A DNA stretch of 64,000 nt from assembly GCA_015056365.1 (NCBI GenBank), contig SVGM01000008.1, forward strand, positions 62,001 through 126,000, read 5' to 3'. Of the stretch, positions 32,698-41,429 are shown one piece after another. Origin of the DNA: Clostridiales bacterium. Lineage in GTDB: Bacteria; Bacillota; Clostridia; Christensenellales; Aristaeellaceae. Under the pieces are notes generated by a model that ran no database searches, had not been told where the DNA came from, and saw nothing but the letters and a program-made list of their open reading frames with translations. Position 1 is the first letter of the stretch. Each line of letters starts with the position of its first letter. A program made the position numbers and the translations under genes.

Positions 32698-34956
32698 TCA
32701 GAAGCGGTGGATTGCCGTTTTTTCAAGCGTCAGCTTTTCACCGCACAGGCTGAGCTCCATAGGCTCGCCGGAGAGCAGCTCCACCTTTGCTTCGTCCTTG
32801 TCCACTTCCAGACGCAGCACGCGGCCACGATAGTTGAACTGGAAGCCGTAACCCTGCCAAGCTTCGGGAAGGAAAGGATTGAGCACAAGACCATTAACGG
32901 TACGCATACCGGCAAAGCCGTGAGCCATGGCCAGCCAGCTTCCGGCCATGCTGGTGATATGCAGTCCATCTTCGGTGTCGTTGTTGATGTTGTCCAGATC
33001 CAGACGCGCGGTACGCTGGTACATCTCCACCGCTTTCTCATGATAGCCCAGCTGTGCAGCCAGAATGCTGTGAACACAGGGTGACAGGCTGCTTTCGTGA
33101 ACCGTCATTGGCTCGTAGAAGTCAAAGTTGCGCTTGATCTGCTCGGGGGTATAGAGATGATTGAGGAAATAGAGACCCTGCAAAACGTCTGCTTGCTTGA
33201 TGAAGCAGCTGCGCAGGATATGATCCCAGGACCAGTGCTGGTTGATGGGACGCTGATCCTTGGGCAAATCGGCAGCGGACATCAATTCCTTGTCAAGGAA
33301 GGTATCGTGCTGCACAAAGATGCCAAGTTCTTCATCGGTGGGATAGTACATCCGGGCCACCACGTCCCGCATATGCGCGATCTGATCGGCGGTGACGCCC
33401 AGCTTTTCGCGGCGTTCCGGAGAAACACGCTCCGCCCAGTCGCAGAAGTATTCAATACTCCAGGCAGCGATCCGGTTGGTGTACCAGTTGTTGTTTACGT
33501 TGTTCTCATATTCATTGGGGCCGGTGACGCCATGAATCATATACTGACCCTTGCGGGTGGAAAAATGAGCGCGGGCCGTATAGAAGCGGGCAATGCCGTA
33601 GAGTACGTCCAAGCCTTCATTGCGAATGTATTCCTCATCACCGGTATAGGTGGTGTAATTGAAAATAGCGTGAGCAATGGCGCCGTTGCGATGGATCTCC
33701 TCAAAGGTGATCTCCCATTCATTGTGGCACTCAATGCCGGTAAAGGTCACCATGGGATACAGTGCGCCATCCAAGCCCTGCTGTTTGGCGTTAAAATATG
33801 CACCGTCCAGCTGCAGATAACGGTACATCAGCAGCTGCTTGGCCACATCCTGACCAGCCACTGCCATGTACACAGACAGACAGTAGGCTTCGGTATCCCA
33901 GTAGGTAGCGCCGCCGTATTTCTCGCCGGTGAAGCCCTTGGGACCGATATTCAAACGGGCATCGTCACCGGAATAGGTGCTGAGCAGCTGGAACAGATTG
34001 AAACGGATGCCCTGCTGCGCGGCGTCGTCGCCCTTGACGGTCACATCGCAGGTGGACCAGCGCTGCTTCCAGGTATCGGCGTGTGCCTTGCGAAGCTCTG
34101 CATAACCAATCTCACGGGCACGTGAAGCGGCCTTGAGCGCCATGGTGATGATCAGGTTGTCCTCCCAATCACGGTCAGTAAAGCACAGGACAAATTTCTC
34201 CATCGTCACGGTTTCGCCGGCGGGAACCATGCCGCCATAAACCTTTTCTACATATCCTTCGTCCAGCTTCCGATCCATCATCTCCAGCCCGTCCGCCCAG
34301 CAGCTCATGGCAGCAGCGACGGTGAAACGAGGCGCATCAAAGGGATTGGGCTTGGTACGCGTCAACAGCGCCAGCGCGTCTTCGGTGCCCTCCTCCTGCA
34401 GCATCTCCCAGAAAGTCTCATCGTAGTTGCTGTCCAGGTTCTTCACGTTGGCGTCCAGATAAGGCCGCATAACCACCTTGGCATCGCATTCCGGGGTGAT
34501 GGAATAAGAAATCGCAAGAAGTTCCTTCTGAGCAAGGGAAACAAAGCGCTCGGCTTCCACGTTGATCTTGCCTTCGGGGGTCCAGACAGAAAAACGGCGC
34601 ACAAAGATACCCGTCTGCATGTCCAGCTCACGGTAAAAAGAAAGCACGTCCGCTTTGGCCAGATCCAGCGGCTTATCATTGACCTCGATATGGATACCGT
34701 TCATCCGCACACAGTTGATGGCCTTGCCGAAATACTGCGGATAGCCGTTCTTCCACCAACCCACGCGTGTTTTGTCAGGAAACCACACGCCGCCGATATA
34801 CGTGCCCAGATGAGTATCACCACTGTAATCCTCTTCGAAATTGCCGCGCATGCCCATATAGCCGTTGCCAGTAGAAGTAAGGCTTTCAGAAAGGCGCATA
34901 CGGGATTGATCAAGCTCCGTCTCCACTACTTTCCAAGGATGAATCTGATAGCCCAT
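32698..34956 (-). CDS. Glycoside hydrolase family 65 phosphorylase (probably maltose phosphorylase)
   Basis: A 752-residue cytoplasmic enzyme. An N-terminal beta-sandwich (to about 260) is followed by the (alpha/alpha)6 barrel and a C-terminal beta domain. The catalytic acid is E482 in GVTGPNEYENN; phosphate- and sugar-binding blocks include ATYWDTEAY (351-358) and CHNEWEITFEEIHRNGA. The last of these resembles maltose phosphorylases more than trehalose or kojibiose phosphorylases, but the exact disaccharide is inferred. Such enzymes split the sugar with phosphate into beta-glucose-1-phosphate and glucose. No pgmB or sugar transporter lies beside it. ATG 34956 follows AAGGGG; the 13-codon extension is rejected. 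A consensus promoter with an overlapping palindrome lies upstream. Confidence 0.88.
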   Translation of the reverse strand: MGYQIHPWKVVETELDQSRMRLSESLTSTGNGYMGMRGNFEEDYSGDTHLGTYIGGVWFPDKTRVGWWKNGYPQYFGKAINCVRMNGIHIEVNDKPLDLAKADVLSFYRELDMQTGIFVRRFSVWTPEGKINVEAERFVSLAQKELLAISYSITPECDAKVVMRPYLDANVKNLDSNYDETFWEMLQEEGTEDALALLTRTKPNPFDAPRFTVAAAMSCWADGLEMMDRKLDEGYVEKVYGGMVPAGETVTMEKFVLCFTDRDWEDNLIITMALKAASRAREIGYAELRKAHADTWKQRWSTCDVTVKGDDAAQQGIRFNLFQLLSTYSGDDARLNIGPKGFTGEKYGGATYWDTEAYCLSVYMAVAGQDVAKQLLMYRYLQLDGAYFNAKQQGLDGALYPMVTFTGIECHNEWEITFEEIHRNGAIAHAIFNYTTYTGDEEYIRNEGLDVLYGIARFYTARAHFSTRKGQYMIHGVTGPNEYENNVNNNWYTNRIAAWSIEYFCDWAERVSPERREKLGVTADQIAHMRDVVARMYYPTDEELGIFVQHDTFLDKELMSAADLPKDQRPINQHWSWDHILRSCFIKQADVLQGLYFLNHLYTPEQIKRNFDFYEPMTVHESSLSPCVHSILAAQLGYHEKAVEMYQRTARLDLDNINNDTEDGLHITSMAGSWLAMAHGFAGMRTVNGLVLNPFLPEAWQGYGFQFNYRGRVLRLEVDKDEAKVELLSGEPMELSLCGEKLTLEKTAIHRF

Positions 34957-34992
34957 CGTCGGTTCCCCTTTCGCAGTGCAATCGTTTGTTTT

Positions 34993-35008
34993 CAAGTAAT
35001 GGTACTTG
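34993..35008 (-). promoter_or_regulatory. Candidate operator of the GH65 gene
   Basis: A perfect inverted repeat CAAGTA-ATGG-TACTTG centred on the -10 box of the GH65 promoter. The placement suits a repressor such as a LacI-type sugar regulator; none is encoded in the window next to it. Confidence 0.5.
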
Positions 35009-35027
35009 ATTGGATCGTGCTTGTCAA
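34999..35027 (-). promoter_or_regulatory. Promoter of the GH65 gene
   Basis: TTGACA (35022-35027), 17-bp spacer, TACCAT (34999-35004), about 45 bases before the start codon. Confidence 0.75.
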
Positions 35028-35034
35028 GTGCAAT

Positions 35035-36063
35035 TTATGCTGCAGCTGACCTTGCTTTCTTTCGACAACTGACCGCAAGCGGAGCAAATACCAGCAGACC
35101 GCAGCCGATCCCTACCGGCGTATAGAGGCCGTCCACGATTCCTTCAAAGCCAACGATTGAAATTGCAGGAGGCAACAAAAACGTCAAAAGCATCGCCCTG
35201 CCACTGGACATGTACGCTTCAAGACCCGTTCTGAATGCATACAGAACCGCCACAAGGGTGGTCAGAATGGCTGCATACATCAGTAGTACACTGGCAATAT
35301 AACCGACCTTGCCGAAACGGGCAAGCAATACGACCATGGGAAAGGTGGCATTGCTTAATTCAGGATGTTTCAGATACAGGTAGTTGCTCAAAAAGAGCAA
35401 TCCGGTCATCAACAGTCCAAACAGCACAGCAGATCGGCCGGCGCTTCGCAAAGAACATTCTCCCCAGCGGCAGAGTAAACCGATCGCAATCGCCATGTTC
35501 AGCGCAGCATACGCTGCTGCACGTACGCTTCCTTGGATCAGTTCAGGCAGCGCTGGCGTTGTCAGCGAAACAGCGACGGCATCGTTCCCATCGAAAACCA
35601 GCACGGCCAATACCGCCAGCACAAACTGTGCGCTTAATACGCTGCTGATAATACAGAGCGGGCGCAGGTTGGCAAAGCCTAAGATCACGGCCAATATCAG
35701 TGTCCCCAGTACTCCGGCAGTATATGCCCATTCCGAAGCCCATAACAGCTGCGTCATATGCCCCGCAGCTGAGATCATCGATCCCCCCATCACTGCCTGC
35801 AAAAGCAAAACACAGCCCTGTGCGGCGCTTCTGACTGCCGGGCTTGCGTGAGTATACATCAAGCACCACTGGTCCGTTCCACAGGAACTGCGTAAGCACA
35901 GCAAACAAAAGAACACCATCAGCGAAACCGAACAAAGAATCAGCAACCAGGAAAAGGCACCATAGCCGGAAAAAAAGCTGACGATCTCCCTACCTGACGC
36001 AAACCCGGCGCCAATCACAGCACCCAGATATGCAAACGCCCGCTGTATATCAGATGTTTTCAT
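35035..36063 (-). CDS. YkvI-like integral membrane protein (amino-acid transporter superfamily)
   Basis: A 342-residue protein with about ten membrane helices. The first helix carries AYLGAVIGAGFASGREIVSFF, the unwound-helix glycine motif of the APC/LeuT-fold family to which YkvI belongs. It is probably a secondary transporter, but its substrate is unknown. ATG 36063 follows GGAGGG; the 12-codon extension upstream is rejected. A sigma-E-like promoter (36089-36117) and the ftsZ terminator precede it, so it is transcribed separately from the division cluster, perhaps in the mother cell. Confidence 0.85.
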   Translation of the reverse strand: MKTSDIQRAFAYLGAVIGAGFASGREIVSFFSGYGAFSWLLILCSVSLMVFFCLLCLRSSCGTDQWCLMYTHASPAVRSAAQGCVLLLQAVMGGSMISAAGHMTQLLWASEWAYTAGVLGTLILAVILGFANLRPLCIISSVLSAQFVLAVLAVLVFDGNDAVAVSLTTPALPELIQGSVRAAAYAALNMAIAIGLLCRWGECSLRSAGRSAVLFGLLMTGLLFLSNYLYLKHPELSNATFPMVVLLARFGKVGYIASVLLMYAAILTTLVAVLYAFRTGLEAYMSSGRAMLLTFLLPPAISIVGFEGIVDGLYTPVGIGCGLLVFAPLAVSCRKKARSAAA

Positions 36064-36088
36064 TCTGATCCCTCCTGTTTGCAGAGGA

Positions 36089-36117
36089 ATCCTATGCAAA
36101 AAAGCAGCAAAATAGAC
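36089..36117 (-). promoter_or_regulatory. Candidate sigma-E-type promoter of the YkvI-like gene
   Basis: GTCTATT (36111-36117), 14-bp spacer, CATAGGAT (36089-36096), about 25 bases before the start. It is close to the sigma-E boxes GTCATATT and CATACANT. Confidence 0.45.
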
Positions 36118-36149
36118 GTTTACAGCACAGTGGCAGCATTTGCGTACAA

Positions 36150-36181
36150 AGGAAAACGCCCTTCATCATGAAGGGCGTTTG
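36150..36181 (-). terminator. Terminator of ftsZ
   Basis: AAACGCCCTTCAT / ATGAAGGGCGTTT (36154-36166 and 36168-36180) is a perfect palindromic stem followed on the minus strand by TTTTCC. It closes the division cluster. Confidence 0.88.
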
Positions 36182-36191
36182 AAGGAATTCT

Positions 36192-37745
36192 TTATTTGCG
36201 GGTGGGTCTTCTCAGGAAGGCGGGCACACCCAGTTCGTCTCTCTCAACAGAGGCAACAGGTGCGGGCTCAACCGGCTGCTCTGCAACGGGCTGACTCATA
36301 TTCGCAGCAGGTTGGGCCGCTTCGGGCTGCTGCATAGGCGGCATAGCGGGCTGATACTGCTGACCAAACTCCATCTGCTGCACTGCCTGAGGCTGCTGAA
36401 CAGCATTAAACTGCACGCTCTGCTGAGGCTGCATGGCAAAATCCATCTGTCCATAGGGCTGCTGAGGCTGATAGCCCTGCTGGTAGCCCTGCTGCTGATA
36501 CACAGGCATACCCTGCTGCATCATCGACGGCATGGAGGCAGGCGTAGAAATGGTGCTGCCGCCCATATAGCCGCCGAAATCGGCGGGAGCCACCTCATCT
36601 TCCATGGGCATATTGAAGCTCATGTCCTCGTAGGAGGTGGAGGGATAATCCTGCTGGATCAGCGGAGTACCGGAAAGGCCGGAACCATAGGTGTTGCGGG
36701 TATCAGAACCGCCGAAAGAACGAGTCCAGTCACGGGGAGAACCAATGGAAGGGCTGGCCTTCTTGGGCTCCTCCCGCTTGGGGAATGGCGTCTTTTCAAA
36801 ACCGGTAGCAATGACGGTAATGCGGACTTCGTCTTCTAAGGTATCGTCAATACCAGCACCGAAGATGATGTTGGCTTCGCTGTCTGCGGCCTGCATCACC
36901 AGATTGGCAGCTTCGTTGATATCAATGATGCTCATGTCTTCGCCGCCGGTGATATTGATCAGCACCGCGCGGGCGCCATCGATGTTAGTTTCCAGAAGCG
37001 GGCTCTGGATCGCATTCTTGGCGGCGTCCACCATGCGGGTCTCGCCCTTGCCAATGCCGATGCCCATATGTGCCAGGCCGCCGCTTTCCATAACGGTTTT
37101 CACGTCGGCAAAGTCCAAGTTGATCAGCGCAGGCACAGCGATCAGATCACTGATGCCCTGGATGCCCTGGCGAAGCACGTCGTCAGCGATGCGGAAGGCT
37201 TCCAGCATCGTGGTGCCCTTATTAACCACAGCCAGCAGACGGTCGTTGGGAATCACAACCAGCGTATCTACGCGCTGTTTCAGATCCATAACGCCCATTT
37301 CGGCATTCTTCATGCGCTGCTTGCCTTCGAACTGGAAAGGCTTGGTGACCACAGCGATGGTCAGGCAATTCATGTCACGGGCGATCTCCGCTACGATCGG
37401 CGCAGCGCCGGTACCGGTGCCGCCGCCCATACCTGCGGTAACAAAAACCAGATCAGCGCCCTTGATCGCCTGCGCAATTTCTTCGCGGCTCTCTTCGGCA
37501 GCGCGGCGGCCCACGTCAGGCACAGCGCCTGCGCCCAGGCCTTTGGTCAGCTTTTCGCCAATCTGAATGGTCGTGCTGGCCTTGCTCATGGCAAGCGCCT
37601 GGCGATCGGTATTGATAGCGATGAATTCTACGCCCTTCAGGCCTGCATCCACCATACGGTTGACGGCGTTGTTTCCGGCGCCGCCACAGCCGATTACTTT
37701 AATCGTAGCAAAGCTCTGCTGATCCTCAATCTGAAATTCCAGCAT
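36192..37745 (-). CDS. ftsZ: Cell division protein FtsZ
   Basis: A 517-residue tubulin-like GTPase that forms the division ring. The core (about 1-320) has [13 protein letters not shown], the GTP-binding [10 protein letters not shown] (108-117), the T7 region [11 protein letters not shown] and NIIFGAGID. The last residues [15 protein letters not shown] are the conserved peptide that binds FtsA, SepF and other partners. Between them lies a linker of about 180 residues rich in Gln, Met, Pro and Ser, roughly three times the usual length. AAGGGGG precedes ATG 37745; the 46-codon upstream extension covers the ftsA end and is rejected. Confidence 0.98.
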   Translation of the reverse strand: MLEFQIEDQQSFATIKVIGCGGAGNNAVNRMVDAGLKGVEFIAINTDRQALAMSKASTTIQIGEKLTKGLGAGAVPDVGRRAAEESREEIAQAIKGADLVFVTAGMGGGTGTGAAPIVAEIARDMNCLTIAVVTKPFQFEGKQRMKNAEMGVMDLKQRVDTLVVIPNDRLLAVVNKGTTMLEAFRIADDVLRQGIQGISDLIAVPALINLDFADVKTVMESGGLAHMGIGIGKGETRMVDAAKNAIQSPLLETNIDGARAVLINITGGEDMSIIDINEAANLVMQAADSEANIIFGAGIDDTLEDEVRITVIATGFEKTPFPKREEPKKASPSIGSPRDWTRSFGGSDTRNTYGSGLSGTPLIQQDYPSTSYEDMSFNMPMEDEVAPADFGGYMGGSTISTPASMPSMMQQGMPVYQQQGYQQGYQPQQPYGQMDFAMQPQQSVQFNAVQQPQAVQQMEFGQQYQPAMPPMQQPEAAQPAANMSQPVAEQPVEPAPVASVERDELGVPAFLRRPTRK

Positions 37746-37794
37746 GGTTATCCCCCTTGTCTTTGTTACAGCTGTACTTCCGGTAGTTCCGCCA

Positions 37795-38988
37795 TCAGCC
37801 GCCAAGCAGGCTTCTGAAGAACTCCTTGACGCCGCCGGCAAATCCGCTGGCAGGCGCGTTTCCGGCCTCGACGGTATCGGCAATCAGATCCATCAGACCC
37901 ATCGCGCTGGCGTAAATTGGACTGGACAGCTTAATGGTACGCTTGACGGTATCACGGACAGGCTTTTCCAGCTTGGCGGAGAGATAATCGCGTCCGCCGC
38001 GGTTCAGGCTGAGTCCACCGCCGGTGAGATAAATGTTTGACCAATTGCCAAGCTTGATTCCGCTTTCTTCGATGCATTCGCGAATCATTTCGGCAATTTC
38101 ATCCACACGGGGCTCAAGCACTTCGGCCACCTGATCCTGCGTAAAGGTTTCGGTCTTCACGCCATCGCTGCCCGTCGCGGTATAGGATTGCGAGATGGTG
38201 GAAATTCCATACACATATTCACGCTTGATGTGCTCTGCCTGATCCAGGTTGATATTGAGTCCGCTGGCAACATCAAGGGCAATGTGGCCGCCGCCCACAG
38301 GCAGCGTCTTTTGGAAGATCACCGCGTCGCCCTCCACAGCCATCACGTCTGTGCAGAGATAGCCGACATCGATCAAGATCGCCGTACGGTCGCGGTCCTC
38401 CTGCAGCAGGTAAAGCATCGCTTCGCCCGTGGAGGTGGAGAAAAAGCCACTGACCGTAATATTCATATCGCGCATACGCGCAAGAATATCATCAAGGAAG
38501 AAATTATCTGCAACAACGAAGCTGACCAGCGCCTTGAGTTCAGAACCCTTCATGCCCACAGGCTCCAGAACTTTTTTGCCGCCGTCAACGATGAACCACG
38601 CAGGGCTGCGGTGAATCACAACGCCGCGCACAGGCGAAAGCTGCTTGTCCGCATTGGCAAAAATCTTTTCTACGTGGCGTGAGGTAACCACCGGATCAGC
38701 GCCCTGAATATCAACGCTGGTTTCAACGGCGTACACACGGGTAAACTCGCCCGGAACGCCTACGTTCAGTTCCCGGATCTTTCTCTTGGACTGATTTTCA
38801 GCTTCAGCGATCGTTTTCTGAATTTTTTCGTTCAGTTCGGCGGGATTGTTCCATTCGCCGTCCAAAAAGCCGTCATACTGCGCAATGCCGGCACCGATAA
38901 TATCACAGCGCTGGCCGCCGCTGATCTCGCCTACAAGGGTTACAATCTTGGAAGTACCGAAATCGATCGCCGCAATGGTAGATTTCAT
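37795..38988 (-). CDS. ftsA: Cell division protein FtsA
   Basis: A 397-residue actin-like ATPase. [17 protein letters not shown] is the phosphate-1 loop, the SHS2/1C domain lies at about 85-165, [17 protein letters not shown] is phosphate-2 and [12 protein letters not shown] the adenosine loop. The C-terminal [13 protein letters not shown] is the amphipathic helix that tethers FtsA to the membrane and so links FtsZ to it. ATG 38988 has GGGGA nine bases upstream and is better placed than ATG 38997. It has its own promoter 117 bases upstream and precedes ftsZ by 49 bases. Confidence 0.93.
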   Translation of the reverse strand: MKSTIAAIDFGTSKIVTLVGEISGGQRCDIIGAGIAQYDGFLDGEWNNPAELNEKIQKTIAEAENQSKRKIRELNVGVPGEFTRVYAVETSVDIQGADPVVTSRHVEKIFANADKQLSPVRGVVIHRSPAWFIVDGGKKVLEPVGMKGSELKALVSFVVADNFFLDDILARMRDMNITVSGFFSTSTGEAMLYLLQEDRDRTAILIDVGYLCTDVMAVEGDAVIFQKTLPVGGGHIALDVASGLNINLDQAEHIKREYVYGISTISQSYTATGSDGVKTETFTQDQVAEVLEPRVDEIAEMIRECIEESGIKLGNWSNIYLTGGGLSLNRGGRDYLSAKLEKPVRDTVKRTIKLSSPIYASAMGLMDLIADTVEAGNAPASGFAGGVKEFFRSLLGG

Positions 38989-39104
38989 ATCAAGCATTCC
39001 CCGTTCATCTACAGTCGGAAGCGGGCACGCAGCCCACACCTATCTTCCAGGCGCTGTCAGCTTTCCATAGGCAAGCAAAACAGGCACCCAAAGTACCATG
39101 CTTT

Positions 39105-39133
39105 ATTGTAACCGTTTTGGCAGGAATTCGCAA
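39105..39133 (-). promoter_or_regulatory. Promoter of ftsA-ftsZ
   Basis: TTGCGA (39128-39133), 17-bp spacer, TACAAT (39105-39110), in the 216-base gap between divIB and ftsA. It allows ftsAZ expression apart from the wall genes. Confidence 0.65.
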
Positions 39134-39204
39134 GCATATTCCCATCTTTTTTTCAATTTTTCTCGCTTAAATGAAATTTGTTACAAAAAAGGCAACCAGT
39201 TCCG

Positions 39205-40080
39205 TTATTTGGGCAGATACTTTACATCTTCCTCGATGGTAACATCAAGGGAGATGATCTCCTGGTCGTTCTGTGCCAGATAGTCCATACTGGCACGAAT
39301 TGCTCGCAGCTTCCGCTGAAAATCCTCCACGCTGCCAACGCGGATATTCACCTCGTCATAGGTGATCAGATAGATATTATCCAGAAAAGACAAATCGATT
39401 CTTTCCACCTGATCGATGTATTGCTGCAAAACCAGCTCCGTGACGATCAGGGTATAGGCTTCCTTCTGTGCCTGGCTGCTAAAGCCAAGCACCCTGCCCT
39501 CCTGGGCATTGGCAACACGGAGCCCATTGACCTTAGGCATGGAGGTGACATTCAGGTCGTTTTTCACACTGAGCACAAAGCCTTCTTTATCCAGCACGTA
39601 CAACATACCAAGATGCTCCAGCGCCGCTACAGGCTTGCGTTCCTCCACATAGAGATTGACCACATTGGGATAAACGATCTCCAGTCCTTTGAAAATCAGA
39701 CTGTGATCATTTTCCAGGGTTTTGGCGACCTTCTCGGGTTCAATGGAAAATATGCTAACGCCCCGCGCCAAACCGCTGGAGACCACCACCTGCTCCGCGG
39801 TTTTGGTTTCGTTGCCAAAGACATAGACATCTTCCAGTCGGAATACCGTTTCCAACAGCACGATAATGGTAACGGTGATCATGGCAAGAATGAGGAAGAA
39901 TACAAAGAACGTGCTGTTCTTCTTACGCTCCCGGGCGTTCTTCACCGCTTCGGCGCTGTATGGAGGCTGGTGCTCGGGCGGCTGTTCGTCTCCCTGTTCA
40001 TGCTCATAAGAGTATGTATAGGAATCATAAGCGCTAAACTCTTCCAGATCAACAGGTCTGTTTTTCTTCTGCTTACTCAT
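39205..40080 (-). CDS. divIB: FtsQ/DivIB-type cell division protein
   Basis: A 291-residue bitopic membrane protein. A polar N-terminus of about 58 residues is followed by one membrane helix (FFVFFLILAMITVTIIVLL), a POTRA domain (about 80-150, FRLEDVYVFGNETKT) and a beta domain with GLRVANAQEGRVLG. DivIB/FtsQ joins FtsL and the DivIC/FtsB protein to hold the septal synthase FtsW-FtsI at the division site. The order murA-divIB-ftsA fits. GGGGGG lies six bases before ATG 40080. Confidence 0.9.
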   Translation of the reverse strand: MSKQKKNRPVDLEEFSAYDSYTYSYEHEQGDEQPPEHQPPYSAEAVKNARERKKNSTFFVFFLILAMITVTIIVLLETVFRLEDVYVFGNETKTAEQVVVSSGLARGVSIFSIEPEKVAKTLENDHSLIFKGLEIVYPNVVNLYVEERKPVAALEHLGMLYVLDKEGFVLSVKNDLNVTSMPKVNGLRVANAQEGRVLGFSSQAQKEAYTLIVTELVLQQYIDQVERIDLSFLDNIYLITYDEVNIRVGSVEDFQRKLRAIRASMDYLAQNDQEIISLDVTIEEDVKYLPK

Positions 40081-40095
40081 GTGCATCCCCCCTGC

Positions 40096-41364
40096 TTATG
40101 TATCTGATAGGATGTGCTCGCGCCTGATCTCAGCACCCAGAGAGGCAAGCGCGGTTTCCAGATGTTCATATCCACGGTCGATGAGCTGTGCCTGCTCAAC
40201 AATGGTTTCCCCTCTTGCCTTGAGCCCCGCCAGCGTCAGCGCAGCGCCGCCGCGGAGGTCTCTGGCAACAACCCGGGTCCCATAAAGGCGTTCCACGCCC
40301 TGCACCACTGCTGTTCTGCCATTCACCAGCACATTGGCGCCCATACGGTTCAAGTCGCCGGCGTGGCCGAAGCGATTTTCAAACACGTTCTCCACCAGAA
40401 CCGAAGTGCCTGTCGCCAGTGTGGACAACGCCAGCAGCTGGGCCTGCATATCAGTGGGGAAACCGGGATGCGGCTGTGTTTGCAGCTGGGCAAAGGCCCT
40501 CAGACGTTCCGGCGCGTGCAGGGTGACAGAGCGTTCCTTCTCGGTGATCACGCAATCCATCTCCCGAAGCTTGGAAAACACTGCCTGCATATCTTCCACA
40601 GGAACGTTCCGAAGCAAAACACTTCCGCCTGTAATGGCAGCCGCAGCCATCATCGTTCCAGCCACGATCCGGTCGGGCATCGGCGTGTAGCTGACGCCGC
40701 CTAATCTGCGCACGCCTTCCACTGTGATGGTATGCGTGCCAGCGCCCTGCACATTTGCGCCCATCCGATTAAGAAACGCCTGCAAATCCACGATCTCCGG
40801 TTCGCGGGCGACATTATGCAGCACCGTTCTGCCCCGGAGCAACACCGCTGCCATCATCACGTTCTCAGTGGCGCCAACGCTTGGATAATCAAAATGCACG
40901 TTGCCGGCCTTCATGTGCTTGCCGTCGCAATGGATAACGCCGCCTTCTTCATGGATTGTGACGCCCAATTGCCTCAGGCCGCCCAGATGAAGATCAATGG
41001 GCCGAAGACCGATCTCACAGCCGCCAGGGAAGGTCACAGTGGCTTTACGGAAACGCGCGAGAATGGGGCCCAGCAGAAAAATGGACGAACGGATCTTCTT
41101 GGCCAGATCATCAGGCATTTCATACCCGACGATCCCCTGCGGATCAATGACCAGGGTACGTCCTTCCCGCCTGACATCGCAGCCCAAGGTACAAAGAATA
41201 TCGCCCATATAGCCCACATCGCTGAGCATGGGGCAATCTTCCAGCATGGTTTTGCCGTCTGTCAGAATGGCCGCCGCCATAATGGGCAGCACTGCATTCT
41301 TGGCATTATGTACCGTCCACTCCCCCGTCAGCCGTCTGCCGCCATGTATGCACAGAATCTCCAT
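40096..41364 (-). CDS. murA: UDP-N-acetylglucosamine 1-carboxyvinyltransferase
   Basis: A 422-residue enzyme of the first committed step of peptidoglycan synthesis. It has K22 in NAKN and the active-site C116 in FPGGCEIGLRPIDLHL, so fosfomycin sensitivity is expected. The late RGGAALTLAGL region is also present. GGAGG precedes ATG 41364. Firmicutes often have two murA genes; this copy lies in the division cluster between ftsW and divIB. The spacer before it contains a sigma-K-like box and a long inverted repeat, so this copy may also be switched on in sporulating cells. Confidence 0.96.
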   Translation of the reverse strand: MEILCIHGGRRLTGEWTVHNAKNAVLPIMAAAILTDGKTMLEDCPMLSDVGYMGDILCTLGCDVRREGRTLVIDPQGIVGYEMPDDLAKKIRSSIFLLGPILARFRKATVTFPGGCEIGLRPIDLHLGGLRQLGVTIHEEGGVIHCDGKHMKAGNVHFDYPSVGATENVMMAAVLLRGRTVLHNVAREPEIVDLQAFLNRMGANVQGAGTHTITVEGVRRLGGVSYTPMPDRIVAGTMMAAAAITGGSVLLRNVPVEDMQAVFSKLREMDCVITEKERSVTLHAPERLRAFAQLQTQPHPGFPTDMQAQLLALSTLATGTSVLVENVFENRFGHAGDLNRMGANVLVNGRTAVVQGVERLYGTRVVARDLRGGAALTLAGLKARGETIVEQAQLIDRGYEHLETALASLGAEIRREHILSDT

Positions 41365-41381
41365 TCTTCCACCTCCGGTTA

Positions 41382-41409
41382 GCGTTGCATGCACCATCCT
41401 ATGCAACGC
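41382..41409 (-). repeat. Inverted repeat in the ftsW-murA spacer
   Basis: GCGTTGCAT / ATGCAACGC (41382-41390 and 41401-41409), a perfect 9-bp stem with a 10-base loop, without T-run. It overlaps the candidate sporulation -10 box and the murA leader. Confidence 0.65.
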
Positions 41410-41421
41410 CGCCGAATGTGT
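41396..41421 (-). promoter_or_regulatory. Candidate sigma-K-type promoter of murA
   Basis: AC (41420-41421), 16 bases, CATAGGAT (41396-41403). It is identical in boxes and spacing to the dpaA element. Confidence 0.45.
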
Positions 41422-41429
41422 GAAAATGG

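Noticed and set aside
37746-37883. 46-codon extension of ftsZ
   Set aside because: It lies over the ftsA end, and FtsZ begins [10 protein letters not shown] after a strong ribosome binding site.
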